Assembly: GCA_003614735.1 (NCBI GenBank)
Contig: KZ992530.1
Coordinates: 1 to 34,548, forward strand
Origin: Thamnocephalis sphaerospora
Lineage: Eukaryota; Zoopagomycota; Zoopagomycetes; Zoopagales; Sigmoideomycetaceae
Direction of reading: 5' to 3'
DNA length: 34,548 nt
Positions 1 through 8,632 of this stretch are shown here, in pieces. Position 1 is the first letter of the stretch. Each line of letters opens with the position of its first letter. Position numbers and translations under genes: made by a program. Under the pieces are notes generated by a model. It saw nothing but the letters and a program-made list of their open reading frames with translations, was not told where the DNA came from and searched no databases.

Positions 1-284
1 TCGGCAGCATGACTATAAAGGTGAGCAAGCAGGCCGCGAGGCATGTGTGTGGGTGGGTGTGTGCAACCTACGCGCAGGCCGGCAGGCAGTATCGCACGAC
101 AGAGCATCCTTCACGGGCGATAGCACCATGCAGTAGCACGTAAACCACGCACGGCAGCAGCACGGACAGGCGAGCGGTGTATTTCTCTTTCAAAGAATGG
201 TGGCACAATAAGGCGCGAATCGCAGAGTGAATCGCACCGCGCGAAAGACGGTCACGATAACGTCGACGGCCGCCAGCATTAAGT

Positions 285-2852
285 CTAGGGTGCCGATACA
301 CGCACGGGAATGCGCGCTTCCAGCAGGCGTGCGGCGCTGGTCACATCGGCATTCTCACGAACGGACGCAAGGAGCGCAGCAAGTTCGCGCGCTACCGTTA
401 GCGCCCGCGCCAGTTCAGCGGGTGCAGGTGCCCGCGGCAGCATGGTAACTTTGGCACGCGTGTCCTGGTTATTGCTGCTGTTGTTGCTGCTGCTGCGGCT
501 GCTGTCGTCACTGTCGCCATCGAGACGGACAAGCGCGCGTACTAGCACGTCAGTCAGTCGATCTTGGTCTTCCAGCAGCGCATTCTGCTGCTGCACTAGC
601 GCCAAGAGCATGGGGCGTAGCAGCGGAGCATGCACCGGCAGCGTCATCGTATCCAATAACGCCGCTGCCACCGATGCGTCAGCACGAGCCACAACGGGCG
701 CGTTGCGCCACAGCTCCAGTGCATCGTGGGGGAAGTTGCGCAATGCGTGCAAGAACGTGACGGTGGTGTGCACAGGTTGTGTCTGCAAGCGGAGGGTATG
801 CAGCACGCGTAGTGGTTCCAGCAGGTGCGCATCTTCCGTTTCGTCATTGCAACCGTGACGCACTGAGGGCTTGTCCAACCTGGTCGCCGGAACTGTCGGC
901 GCAAAGTCACGGGAATCCGCTCGCCAAATGCGCCAGAGGCCACGCACGTCACGCACGCGGCCCAGTGCCGCAAGCATATCCTTGTACACTGGCACTGGTA
1001 CTGAAATGCCGGGCGTCATGTGAGCGGCAGGGCCGGACGCGGCGGCGGCGGCGGAGAGCGGCAACATGCGCTGCGCAGTCCAGGCCGACCACACACGCCA
1101 AAGGCGCACCCGGTGTTGATGCAGCAGATAGGCCGTGTCGGCCGGACGTGCCTCGTTTCCGTCTACGTTGCTGTGTGCAGGCAGCCGACCAAATGCGTGG
1201 CAGAGCAGACGCATGTCGCGGCATGACCAGCCGTGGCCAGTGCGGGCCAGGCGCGCAGCCATGACGCGAGCCCCAATCGCATTGGAGGTTTGCGCATAAG
1301 CAGCCAGCAGCGTACGATATGCCTCTGCGGTGGCTACACCACGGCGCTCAAAGCGGCCGAGCATGGCCTGCCAGCGGGACATGGCCTGCCGAGATGTAAG
1401 TAGCGCTGCCGCGTGAGCCGGTTCTAGCGTAGTCACGTCAACGGTCGGATCGGCAGCCGGAAACAGGCGAAGGCAGGCAGTCAGGAATGCCCGTTGGACG
1501 GCGGCGTTCCGATGCAGACCACGCGACAGCAGCTGATCCCAGCACGTTTCCAGCGCCTCCAGCGTATTTGCCTGTGCTAGCAAATGGATAAAGGTGGCGC
1601 CGTTGGCCAGCGTGCCGTCTGGATGTGCCGATAGCTGGTCCAACATCATTAGGAGCTGGTCCACGCGAGCGCTATAGCTAGCATCTGTCGCATCCTGTGT
1701 AGCCACCAAGGCATTGAGCGGAGCAACGCGTGGCCGCCAGCCGGCTGCCATCATACGCTTCAGGTAGTTGAACGCGACGCTCTGTCGACCGGCAGCGGCG
1801 TTGGCGACAATGGCCGCATTAAACGCCTTGGCGTCCAGCGCTGTACCGCTGACCTCGGCAACACGAAACACTAAGCGTGTACAAGGGTCAATATGGCACT
1901 CGCCGTTTGATCCGCCTCTCCCGTTGCCATGACATACCCGCCTCAGCCTTGTCGAGTTGATGTTCGCGACACATCAGCACGGCAAGCGTCGTGTATGGGC
2001 CCAATGCCCGCGCTTCAAGCATTTTTGCACCCGCGTGCTTGTGCATCCGAGCAAACACCGATTCGGCCAGGTCCATACGGCGGTGGAAAGCGCAGACGTC
2101 AATGAGACGGCGCATCAGGCGAGCAAACAGCACTGGCTGGTCGGCATAGTGCTCGCGCAGCTGAGTATACAGTGTATCCGCAAGCCTCGTCTGCAGCTCG
2201 GGCGATCCGGCGCTCGAAAACATGTCACAGGCACGATTGAGTGCATCAAAGGCCTAAGACACGCTCGCATTAGCACTGTAGAGCGCCCGTGTCGGTACAT
2301 CAGTCGCATAAGCTCACGTACCACCTCTGCAACTGTTGGTTCGCTTGGCTGCTCGACAGGCACCATGTCTCCTGCCAGGGCAGCGGCTGGTGAGGACTGG
2401 TCAACATGTTGGCGCAGTCGTGCCATTAGACGACCAGTATCTGTGTTGGGTACCAGTCGATGCTGCGACTTTTTGGAGCGTGGTAGCGCGGCAGTTGGCT
2501 GGCGAGTGCCCGGACACGCTGGTCGAAAGACGGGCGGCAGCGGTCGCGCATTGACGGGAATACGCGCTGGAAACACGGTGACTGGAGACGCACGACGGCC
2601 TCTCGGCAGCGGCAGCGGCGGCAACGACGACGACGACGACGACGACGACGAGGCCAACTTCGCATGCTGGCTGGCGTTTGGCGCGTCAGCGCTCCAACCT
2701 GCGGCTTGTTCGCTCTTTGTTGAGAGCTCGCGGTGACCACAGACGGTCCGACTGCGGACACGCAGGTGAGCACCACCGCCGCCACTTGTTCCTGGCGGCA
2801 TCGCCAAAGTCGGCGTCTGCGACCAAATGGCGCGTGCAATGCGGCGCGTCAT
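285..2852 (-). CDS. Pentatricopeptide-repeat-like protein, probably mitochondrial
   Basis: Three exons on the minus strand: 2852-2322, 2253-1938, 1870-285; introns 2321-2254 (gtacgt..tcttag) and 1937-1871 (gtatgt..gcttag). Joining keeps the frame (phase 0, then phase 1) and gives 810 aa. The start is the ATG at 2852; the N-terminus begins MTRRIARAIW, basic and Asp/Glu-free, as in mitochondrial presequences. Residues about 60-120 are low complexity with a poly-Ser run made by a trinucleotide repeat. From about residue 180 the protein is a series of paired helices; the stretch across the second splice (DKAEAVFRVAEV, then KAFNAAIVANAAAGRQ and LKRMMAAGWRP) has the helix-turn-helix spacing of PPR motifs. 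Repeats further on are degenerate, and a Ser/Asn-rich insert lies near residues 735-755. PPR proteins bind organelle RNA and act in its processing or translation; the exact target cannot be read here. It could also be a TPR-like protein. Confidence 0.82.
2624..2650. repeat. (ACG)9 trinucleotide microsatellite
   Basis: Nine perfect ACG units on the plus strand. It lies in exon 1 of the minus-strand PPR-like gene, where it is read as TCG and gives a poly-Ser run. Similar (ACG)n tracts occur in the gene at 30241-32724. Confidence 0.95.
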
Positions 2853-3606
2853 GGCGGCGGGTCAAAGCGCGTAGGCTCGCCAGCAGAGAGAGAGACTAGA
2901 CGCGTTGCCGTGTACTGTCGTGTCGGTCGTATGGCCCGATCGCTCTGCCAGCCTGGCCAAAAGATCCAGCGTTAGCTTAGTGGCGCAAGTACAGAGAGGC
3001 AGCGATGTGAGTACAAGGCGGTGAGCGAATGGAATTGCAAGGGGTGGCGAGATCGGCTCAGGCCGGTGGTATGGCGGTGGCAGAGCTACAGAAGCCGACA
3101 ACAAAAAGTTTACAATCAGATTTGTGCCACCAGTTACATTGTGCTGTTCATCAAGCACGCTACCAAACAATCGGCCAGAGTACAGCGGCCTATGATCACA
3201 TCATTATGCTACTGACAGTAGCGCAGCAAGTGTTTGCGACATATATCAACTGCATTCGACTGTGCAGTGCAAGACCATATCCAAATACTGACGCTGCTAG
3301 ATGAGCAAAGCAGTGTATTTGGCATTTTAGCTCAACAGCGTGCGCTCTTGAGATTTCTGCATCCTGGCCGTTAGAGTGCGACCTGAGGTTGCGGTCCAAT
3401 AACTCGTTAATACCACCGTACTTGCGGTAAATGCTGTTATGCGCGCGTCACGGGGTTGCTCACGGGTGAGCGTGGCTTGATGGCTGTAGCGGCTATCGAT
3501 GGGAGAGTGGGTGATGTAGCCGTACGCTCGTTAAACCTACCGCTTCCTCCGACATTGATGGCGGTGCGCCTTTGTTGAATAAGAATCAAGTAGGACGATA
3601 AATACC
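2853..3606. other. Intergenic region without a supported gene
   Basis: It holds the upstream region of the PPR-like gene (reading left) and the 3' flank of the seven-helix gene. Only short, uncharacteristic open frames are present (for example 3029-3304). I see no tRNA, repeat or clear promoter motif. Confidence 0.6.
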
Positions 3607-4407
3607 CTACCGGTCAAGCGTTAGCACCTTGCCTTGCCACGGAAGGAGTTGCAAATACACACAGTCGATGAAATACACGTACGACGAGTGACCCTTCAGC
3701 AGCTGCCCTGCCATGATGGCTGCAGATGCAATGTTCAAGGCAGCCGCAAGAAACATGTATATGATCCCTTCATGGCTCAATCTTTGCCAGGCATCCGATC
3801 CGTAGCGCGTATAGTTGTTGAAGACAACGTAAAGAAAGGCAACGGAAAAAAACATGTTGACGGGCAGATCAAGCCCCAGGCGTAGCCACGGATAGTAGGC
3901 AGGCGCCTCGACGGTACATGCGTAGTTGGGAGTCATGAAAACCTTGGTTTCTCGCATGAGCATTACGAGCGGCGTAAACTGCATCACCACCAGAAACGTG
4001 CCAAGATAGAGCAGCATCAGTGAGCGCTCGTGCGCCACGTATGCTTTCATGACAAGCACTGCATCAGTGCCTATGATGGACAGCGTCAAAAGCGGGCCGC
4101 AAATCCACGTAATTGTTTGACAGTTGGATATGCCTGGAAGAGAGGCGGACGCAAAGATGATTCCAAATGCTGTCCCAAATGTCGCTTGTATGAGGCATAT
4201 CCATTTTACCGGCTGGTACCGATGCACGACGACCAGCGGTATTGCGCTACACATATTGCTAGCAAACGCCCAGAATGCACAAACACCAAGCAGAAGCTGA
4301 CAACCTTGCCCCAGATAGCGTGCCCTTGTTTCGCCAAGGTCGGCGCTTGCCTGAATTACATACTCGAAGCCGTTTATAGTCTCCAGATCGACAGAGTCTG
4401 CAGCCAT
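3607..4407 (-). CDS. Seven-transmembrane-helix protein, function unknown
   Basis: The frame is open from 4470, but the codon there is GTG; the first ATG is at 4407 (MAADSVDLET), giving 266 aa, unless an upstream exon supplies the start. Hydrophobic segments lie, counted from that ATG, near residues 37-58, 69-91, 98-121, 130-151, 177-198, 213-236 and, weaker, 243-259. This gives a seven-helix pattern with an HRYQPVKW loop after helix 1 and a KAYVAHERS loop after helix 3. A seven-helix count suggests a receptor-like or lineage-specific fungal family; from memory, multi-copy proteins of this sort occur in zygomycete-grade fungi, but I cannot name one. The C-terminus is uncertain: a good 5' splice sequence (GTACGTGTAT, starting near 3681) or one near 3630 could replace the last residues with a basic tail. 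It is transcribed away from the first F-box gene, from a shared 0.9-kb spacer. Confidence 0.68.
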   Translation of the reverse strand: MAADSVDLETINGFEYVIQASADLGETRARYLGQGCQLLLGVCAFWAFASNMCSAIPLVVVHRYQPVKWICLIQATFGTAFGIIFASASLPGISNCQTITWICGPLLTLSIIGTDAVLVMKAYVAHERSLMLLYLGTFLVVMQFTPLVMLMRETKVFMTPNYACTVEAPAYYPWLRLGLDLPVNMFFSVAFLYVVFNNYTRYGSDAWQRLSHEGIIYMFLAAALNIASAAIMAGQLLKGHSSYVYFIDCVYLQLLPWQGKVLTLDR

Positions 4408-5137
4408 AAGGTGTAATAGTATGTTATCGAGGAAAAGATACGCAAGACCGGTCGATTGCGTGGCGTTCACAGTAGAACAAATGACTGGCTGACACTAACG
4501 CATGTGCTGCAGTCTGGCCAGCTACCGATGTACCAATGAAGCGTGCAGACATGCGTCTTTGTCACACTGATGACTGCAGTACCGTCATGCTCTTATGCTC
4601 TGATTCGTCAGCTGCGTTTTGCATCGAGCCGTTATATGCGCTGCCGGTGCTTTTGTCATGGTACCGAGAACGCGGCTATCATTGCGTGGCAGTGGATGTT
4701 GTCGAGTTGCTGTTTGCTTCCGTTTTATACGCTAACCCGCTTCATTTATTCTAGAACCCAAACAGCTTTTCTGGCTCGCTACGCTGTATCTGTAGAGGGT
4801 CACGGAGTAATATCGGGTGAGTTTGGCGTCTGGTACTCTGCAAACGGTCATGAAAATGGGTGGGTTTGTCAATACACTCGGGCGTGCTAGCTTGTGCAGA
4901 CATTTGCGGCGGTTTTTACGTGACTGATCTACGCGAGCCGGAGTGTACCTACGACTAGCACAATGCATGAGTTAAGGCGCGATTAGGGGTGATGAGGATT
5001 GCCGTGGACTCGGCACTGATGAGTGGCAATAAAGCGCACTGCAGCATGGGCTACTTATACTTGCGCGCGGCAGATAATGTGCAGCTGGACGGCCAGCCGT
5101 CAGGGTGGATGTTACGACTGGCAAAATCTGCCCGTTT

Positions 5138-5144
5138 TATAAAG
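5138..5144 (+). promoter_or_regulatory. TATA-like box upstream of first F-box gene
   Basis: TATAAAG in an AT-rich patch, about 120 bp before the conserved ATGACTCAT element and 183 bp before the ATG. The position is compatible with a core promoter, but the second F-box gene lacks an obvious equivalent. Confidence 0.35.
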
Positions 5145-5267
5145 TTAAAGGGAGTCACGCTGTAGTATTATTGTGCAGCTTAACGTTTTGTAAGCGCCAG
5201 TATCTCCTGTCACTTTAATAAATTACGGTTCAAACGCTGGGTAAGCGATCGGCATGTATGAGGTCAT

Positions 5268-5300
5268 ATGACTCATAGCATGCAGCGGCCTTTGCAGTGA
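5268..5300 (+). promoter_or_regulatory. Conserved ATGACTCAT element / 10-codon upstream ORF (copy 1)
   Basis: The sequence starts with the palindrome ATGACTCAT, the consensus of AP-1/Gcn4-type bZIP factors. The same ATG opens a 10-codon frame, MTHSMQRPLQ, ending in TGA at 5298-5300, 26 nt before the F-box ATG and in a different frame. The second F-box copy has the same element and the same peptide, with only a silent CAG/CAA change. Whether it acts as a bZIP site, a translated upstream ORF, or both is not decided by sequence. Confidence 0.6.
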
Positions 5301-5326
5301 CCTGTTCAAACATCTCTTTCCGCAAC

Positions 5327-6913
5327 ATGACCGCAGACGCAAGGTATGTATACGTGTTGAAGATACTTCCGGTAGACGATAGACGCCGCCTACTTGGCTA
5401 TGTCGACTCTCATACCTCGGCATGCCTGGCAGCAACCTGCCGCTTTCTTCACACTGCAATTTGGCGCGACATTGCACTATGGCGCTGCTACTACATACAC
5501 GCCTTTGCCCCGTATACCATAGAACGCGAAATGAGCTTTCTATACTGGTGTCTGCGAACCGGCAGTCGGTGTAAGCCTCAGGAGCAGGCTGCAACTGGAC
5601 AAGCTAGTAATCTCTGGGCAACTGTCGCCTGGCCGGACGTATTTCGACGACGCGTGCTTACCGAGCGCAATTTGCGCCAAGGAAAATGCGTGCGCCGCAC
5701 CTTTTGTCTGTCAGAAAACGCCGCCGATACTGCTAGATGGTCTTTCGGCGTTTACACGCCGGCTGGAATTAAGGTCTCTTGCCGAAAGGGGCTTGAAGGG
5801 CGAAAAACTAGAAGGGCATACGCCATCGATGGTGATCTCGTGCACGAGAATCAGCAAAATAACGAGCGCGTTATTACATCAGACTTGCCAGATACCACTA
5901 ACATGCATGCGCCTATACGGCTGGTTGGGTTGAATGATCAGCCAACACACCCCTGTTGGAATGGTCATAGGCGCCGAATGGGTTGTCGGTTTTCTGTGAT
6001 GCTGCACAATGATGATGCATCGGTGTTGCTAGTCTGGGAGACTGGCAAGCCCTCTTCAAAGCACAACATTCAACTGAGTCGTCCAATGAGGCTGTATGAA
6101 ATTCGCGATCGCTGGGCATTGATTCGGCAGTCGATGGATGCTTTCGACAACAATACGCCCTCCGAGATAATGGTGGTTGATTTGGAGCGTGGCGCAGTAT
6201 GCCCTGGTATTGTTGCCCCGTGGTTCGCGAGTGGGTGCTACTTTGTGCGTGTGGACGAGCACACAGCCACGGTGTATGGTGTGACGATGCAAGGCAATAC
6301 GAGTAACATGTTTAGCTGGTACCTCTATCGTTTTGCCGTAGATCAACCTGCGCAGCTGGTGCATACCTCGAGCATCACCGTGCCGGAACCCATCCATTAC
6401 CCAATCACTATGTTCTCCTTGCTACACGAAGGCGGCAACATCGACACTGACTGCACTGACTACATGCTGCTGGATGCCTTCAGCATCACAAGGCAAAACA
6501 TCCTATTGCATCACACGCTGCCCACAACAGCTCATCAACCGGGCGCGCCATTCAACGTTCAGTGCAAATTTCTGTCGTTGGGCTCATCCAACGTCGCGAA
6601 AATACGCCGCGGCTTTGTCAGTTATCTGAGTGATCATCTCGTGTCCTACAACAGGGATGGCACCGAGCATTGTAAGCGCCAGCGGCCGATTGGGCGCATC
6701 TACTGGCCGGTGCTAGGGGATATCTGCTTGGCAAACGAGATGGTTCAGGGAGAGTGGTCGACGTCACTGGTTGATACTGCCACCGGAGATGAACTACCGG
6801 GGTTTTCTGTATTGTTGCCAAGCCCAAGCAACTTTGTTCTACTTGCCACATGCCTAGTTCGCATGCTTGATGATGAAAGTAGTATAGAAATCATCAGTTT
6901 TGGTGCAGCCTAG
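5327..6913 (+). CDS. F-box protein, tandem copy 1
   Basis: Single exon, 528 aa, from the ATG in the context CGCAACATGACC; the frame is open a little further up but has no other ATG. Residues about 12-58 form an F-box: ILPVDDRRRLLGYVD, then ACLAATCRFLHTAIW and LWRCYYIHAF, with the usual pattern of leucines and the central Cys/Arg. F-boxes bind Skp1 and recruit substrates to SCF ubiquitin ligases. The remaining 450 residues look beta-rich, with repeated strand-like segments such as RWALIRQSM, MVVDLERG, TATVYGVTMQ and LYRFAVDQPAQLVH, compatible with a propeller-like substrate module; I do not recognise a named domain. It is a clear paralogue of the gene at 8633-10222, almost identical over the first 80 residues and more diverged in loops (near residues 150-225). 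An intron-like GTATGT..GATAG stretch at 5344-5382 lies inside the F-box, but the reading frame runs through it. Confidence 0.85.
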   Translation: MTADARYVYVLKILPVDDRRRLLGYVDSHTSACLAATCRFLHTAIWRDIALWRCYYIHAFAPYTIEREMSFLYWCLRTGSRCKPQEQAATGQASNLWATVAWPDVFRRRVLTERNLRQGKCVRRTFCLSENAADTARWSFGVYTPAGIKVSCRKGLEGRKTRRAYAIDGDLVHENQQNNERVITSDLPDTTNMHAPIRLVGLNDQPTHPCWNGHRRRMGCRFSVMLHNDDASVLLVWETGKPSSKHNIQLSRPMRLYEIRDRWALIRQSMDAFDNNTPSEIMVVDLERGAVCPGIVAPWFASGCYFVRVDEHTATVYGVTMQGNTSNMFSWYLYRFAVDQPAQLVHTSSITVPEPIHYPITMFSLLHEGGNIDTDCTDYMLLDAFSITRQNILLHHTLPTTAHQPGAPFNVQCKFLSLGSSNVAKIRRGFVSYLSDHLVSYNRDGTEHCKRQRPIGRIYWPVLGDICLANEMVQGEWSTSLVDTATGDELPGFSVLLPSPSNFVLLATCLVRMLDDESSIEIISFGAA

Positions 6914-7180
6914 CAAAGTGTATTTCGCCTACTTGGTGGATGCACGCATAAGCCGTTTGGATGCGCACGGTGCAAACAACATAAAGATGTGCCAATATCA
7001 CGCCGCTTTCCACCATGGCATCTGTTATTCTTCCGACTATCAGGGATGCTATCAGCTGTACTCTGCCCAGCTCGGCATCTTTGAGTCATCAGCAACTTAT
7101 GCTCAAGGGCAAACTCCTTGAACACGCGGAAAGAACGGTTTCGGTCAAAGTACTTTGGGGTTTATATCAGGTGCAGCGTG

Positions 7181-7573
7181 CTATACTACTTCGAATTCAG
7201 TGTGGCACTCGCAGATTACACTTCTGTGTGGCCCCGCAAATCTAGCGCAGAGGCAAGAGCTTTGCCTTTCGCCATACCAGACACTTAGCTCCGCTGTTCC
7301 ACTGCTGCTGAAACGCTTGGCTGCCAGGCATATTACACCGTCGTGACTACATTTGCGGTAGCCATCATCAAGCATTTTATCCTCGCCTGTCATGCCATAC
7401 TTGTAGGCCCATTCGTAGTGACCGTTGTTTATAATAGCCGACAGCTCACACCAAGGCCAAACGACATTGTAGCAATCGTAGCGTACCAACGCACTTGCCA
7501 TTCGAGCAGATACCGGAAGTGCAGCGACAAGCGCCCATACAAGCACTGTAAGTTTCAGCCACTGGATAGGCAT
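7181..7573 (-). CDS. Candidate small secreted cysteine-rich protein
   Basis: The ATG-initiated open frame gives 130 aa. Residues 1-23 (MPIQWLKLTVLVWALVAALP followed by VSA) form a textbook signal peptide: a short basic n-region, a hydrophobic core and a small-residue cleavage site. The mature part of about 107 aa has eight cysteines (34, 42, 75, 82, 107, 109, 121, 123), an even number that could form four disulphides, and is rich in aromatic residues (Trp, Tyr). No family is recognised. Small secreted Cys-rich proteins of fungi are often extracellular effectors, defence peptides or wall proteins, but nothing here shows a role. An AT-rich TTTATTTTATC lies about 75 bp upstream on the minus strand. 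It sits alone between the two F-box genes, on the opposite strand. An intron or a longer C-terminus cannot be excluded. Confidence 0.5.
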   Translation of the reverse strand: MPIQWLKLTVLVWALVAALPVSARMASALVRYDCYNVVWPWCELSAIINNGHYEWAYKYGMTGEDKMLDDGYRKCSHDGVICLAAKRFSSSGTAELSVWYGERQSSCLCARFAGPHRSVICECHTEFEVV

Positions 7574-7828
7574 ATCTGCGTATGGTGTGCTGCTAGCTCT
7601 GTCCCTGATGTTTTGCGTAAGCAGTTGCGCTGGCGCCAGCTAGATAAAATAAATTGACAGGTATAAACACCTAGCGAGACTAGAATTGTGAATGTATTGT
7701 GGTGGTCGATGGTGGCGTGAATCGATGGTCGGTGCTGGCACAGTGCCGGCATCTGAGTTTATATGGCATGAGACAACACGTTGGCAGATTCGTAGGGCGG
7801 TCAGTAGATAGACGTCAAGGCGTGCGGG

Positions 7829-7859
7829 CGTGGGTGTGGGCGTGGGCGTGGGCGTGGTT
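7829..7859 (+). repeat. GTGGGC hexanucleotide tract
   Basis: About five units of GTGGGC/GTGGGT type in tandem. It is internal and short, so a telomeric origin is not supported. Confidence 0.8.
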
Positions 7860-8430
7860 GGCACGTTTGCGCAGCGCCCTGACGTGCAGCGATACTAGAT
7901 GGAATTCAGCACATGCATCCACGGCCACATGTATACAGCAAGCCATGCTTTATGGTATTCATCAGGCGTGCTGCGGAGCGGCTAAATGGAGCGTAAATGT
8001 GCTCTGCTCTGCTCATGCACATCCTGGAAAGGCCAAAGGACATGCTGGATGCGCTTTTTTCACCCATTTACACGTGGCGCTCTGCACAATATGCGCTCCG
8101 TTCAGCACGTCACTGCTTATTACAAGCTGCAGATTTGACCGATATAATGGTTTTACGGTTTTGCGACTTTATTCGCTCGTATAGACCGCACTATCAAGCA
8201 ATACAGTGTGTAAACGAGATACCTCTCGGTTTCACTGTTGCGAGCAGACGCTGGGTTGAGCCACCATGTCTTTATGTGGTCTTGCTCTGCAGAGCACGCG
8301 GGTGATTAACCGTGGTCCAAAGTCGATCTACTTGCGTCGCATTCTCGCTGACACGAGCTCCTTCAAGTGACGACGGGGCGGTCTACTGCAACCGCCTCTT
8401 GGTGCGCAGGATTGGAGTCTCTTGAACGGT

Positions 8431-8525
8431 TTGCTAGCACTTGCGCTCGATGTTGGCTATGCATCACACCCATGATTCAATGATGCAATCCATTGTCATA
8501 CTGCCATCGCGTGGAATGCACATGT
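8431..8525 (+). repeat. Duplicated spacer, copy upstream of F-box 2
   Basis: It matches 10385-10488 with small gaps: both start TTGCT(A/C)GCA and end with a block of the form AATCCA(T/C)TG(T/C)CATA..CCATCG(C/T)GTGGAATGCA. This marks the end of the duplicated unit, since it follows both F-box genes. Confidence 0.7.
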
Positions 8526-8573
8526 CTGATTTTAATAACTAGCGGCATCAACAGTATATTTGCAAGCCGTTAT

Positions 8574-8606
8574 ATGACTCATAGCATGCAACGGCCTTTG
8601 CAGTGA
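8574..8606 (+). promoter_or_regulatory. Conserved ATGACTCAT element / 10-codon upstream ORF (copy 2)
   Basis: Same ATGACTCAT palindrome and same peptide MTHSMQRPLQ as at 5268-5300, ending in TGA 26 nt before the F-box ATG. The only difference within the frame is CAA for CAG, a synonymous change. Confidence 0.6.
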
Positions 8607-8632
8607 CCTGTTCCAGCATCTCTTTCCGCAAC

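Larger units (their letters stand above)
4408..5326. other. Divergent intergenic region
   Basis: Spacer between the starts of the seven-helix gene (-) and the first F-box gene (+). It contains a TATAAAG at 5138-5144, 183 bp before the F-box ATG, and the conserved upstream element at 5268-5300. The small open frames here (for example 4543-4890) show no protein-like features. Confidence 0.6.
5214..7035 (+). repeat. Tandem duplication, copy 1 (F-box unit)
   Basis: Homology to copy 2 begins around the TTTAATAA motif at 5214, runs through the upstream ORF and the whole coding sequence, and continues past the stop into the 3' flank. There both copies share an AACATAAA(G/T)ATG stretch and the CCGCTTTCCA block, up to about 7035. 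Copy 1 then diverges abruptly. Confidence 0.85.
7036..8430. other. Insert specific to the flank of F-box copy 1
   Basis: Aligning the 3' flanks of the two F-box copies, homology stops near 7035/10360 and resumes at TTGCT(A/C)GCA, 8431/10385. The first copy therefore has about 1.4 kb where the second has about 24 bp. The segment carries the candidate secreted-protein gene at 7181-7573 and a GTGGGC hexanucleotide tract near 7829-7859. I find no obvious terminal inverted repeats or target-site duplication, so loss from copy 2 is as likely as gain in copy 1. Confidence 0.55.
7574..8573. other. Intergenic region between secreted-protein ORF and F-box copy 2
   Basis: It contains the upstream region of the secreted-protein candidate, the GTGGGC hexanucleotide tract (7829-7859), and the last part of the duplicated F-box spacer (8431-8525), which recurs after copy 2 at 10385-10488. 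Open frames here (for example 7699-8184) follow the hexanucleotide repeat and look spurious. Confidence 0.55.

Noticed and set aside
4408-4470. Seven-helix protein starting at 4470
   Set aside because: The codon at 4470 is GTG. The first ATG is at 4407; an upstream exon remains possible but is not visible.
5226-5240. GGTTCAAACGC resembling a tRNA B box
   Set aside because: No matching stems, A box or acceptor sequence around it; I found no tRNA gene anywhere in the window.
5297-5326. Longer F-box start at 5297 (and 8603 in copy 2)
   Set aside because: The codon is GTG in both copies; in a eukaryotic gene the first in-frame ATG at 5327/8633 is the better start.
7829-7859. Possible telomere-like repeat
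   Set aside because: The unit is GTGGGC, five copies only, internal to the sequence and without a chromosome end.
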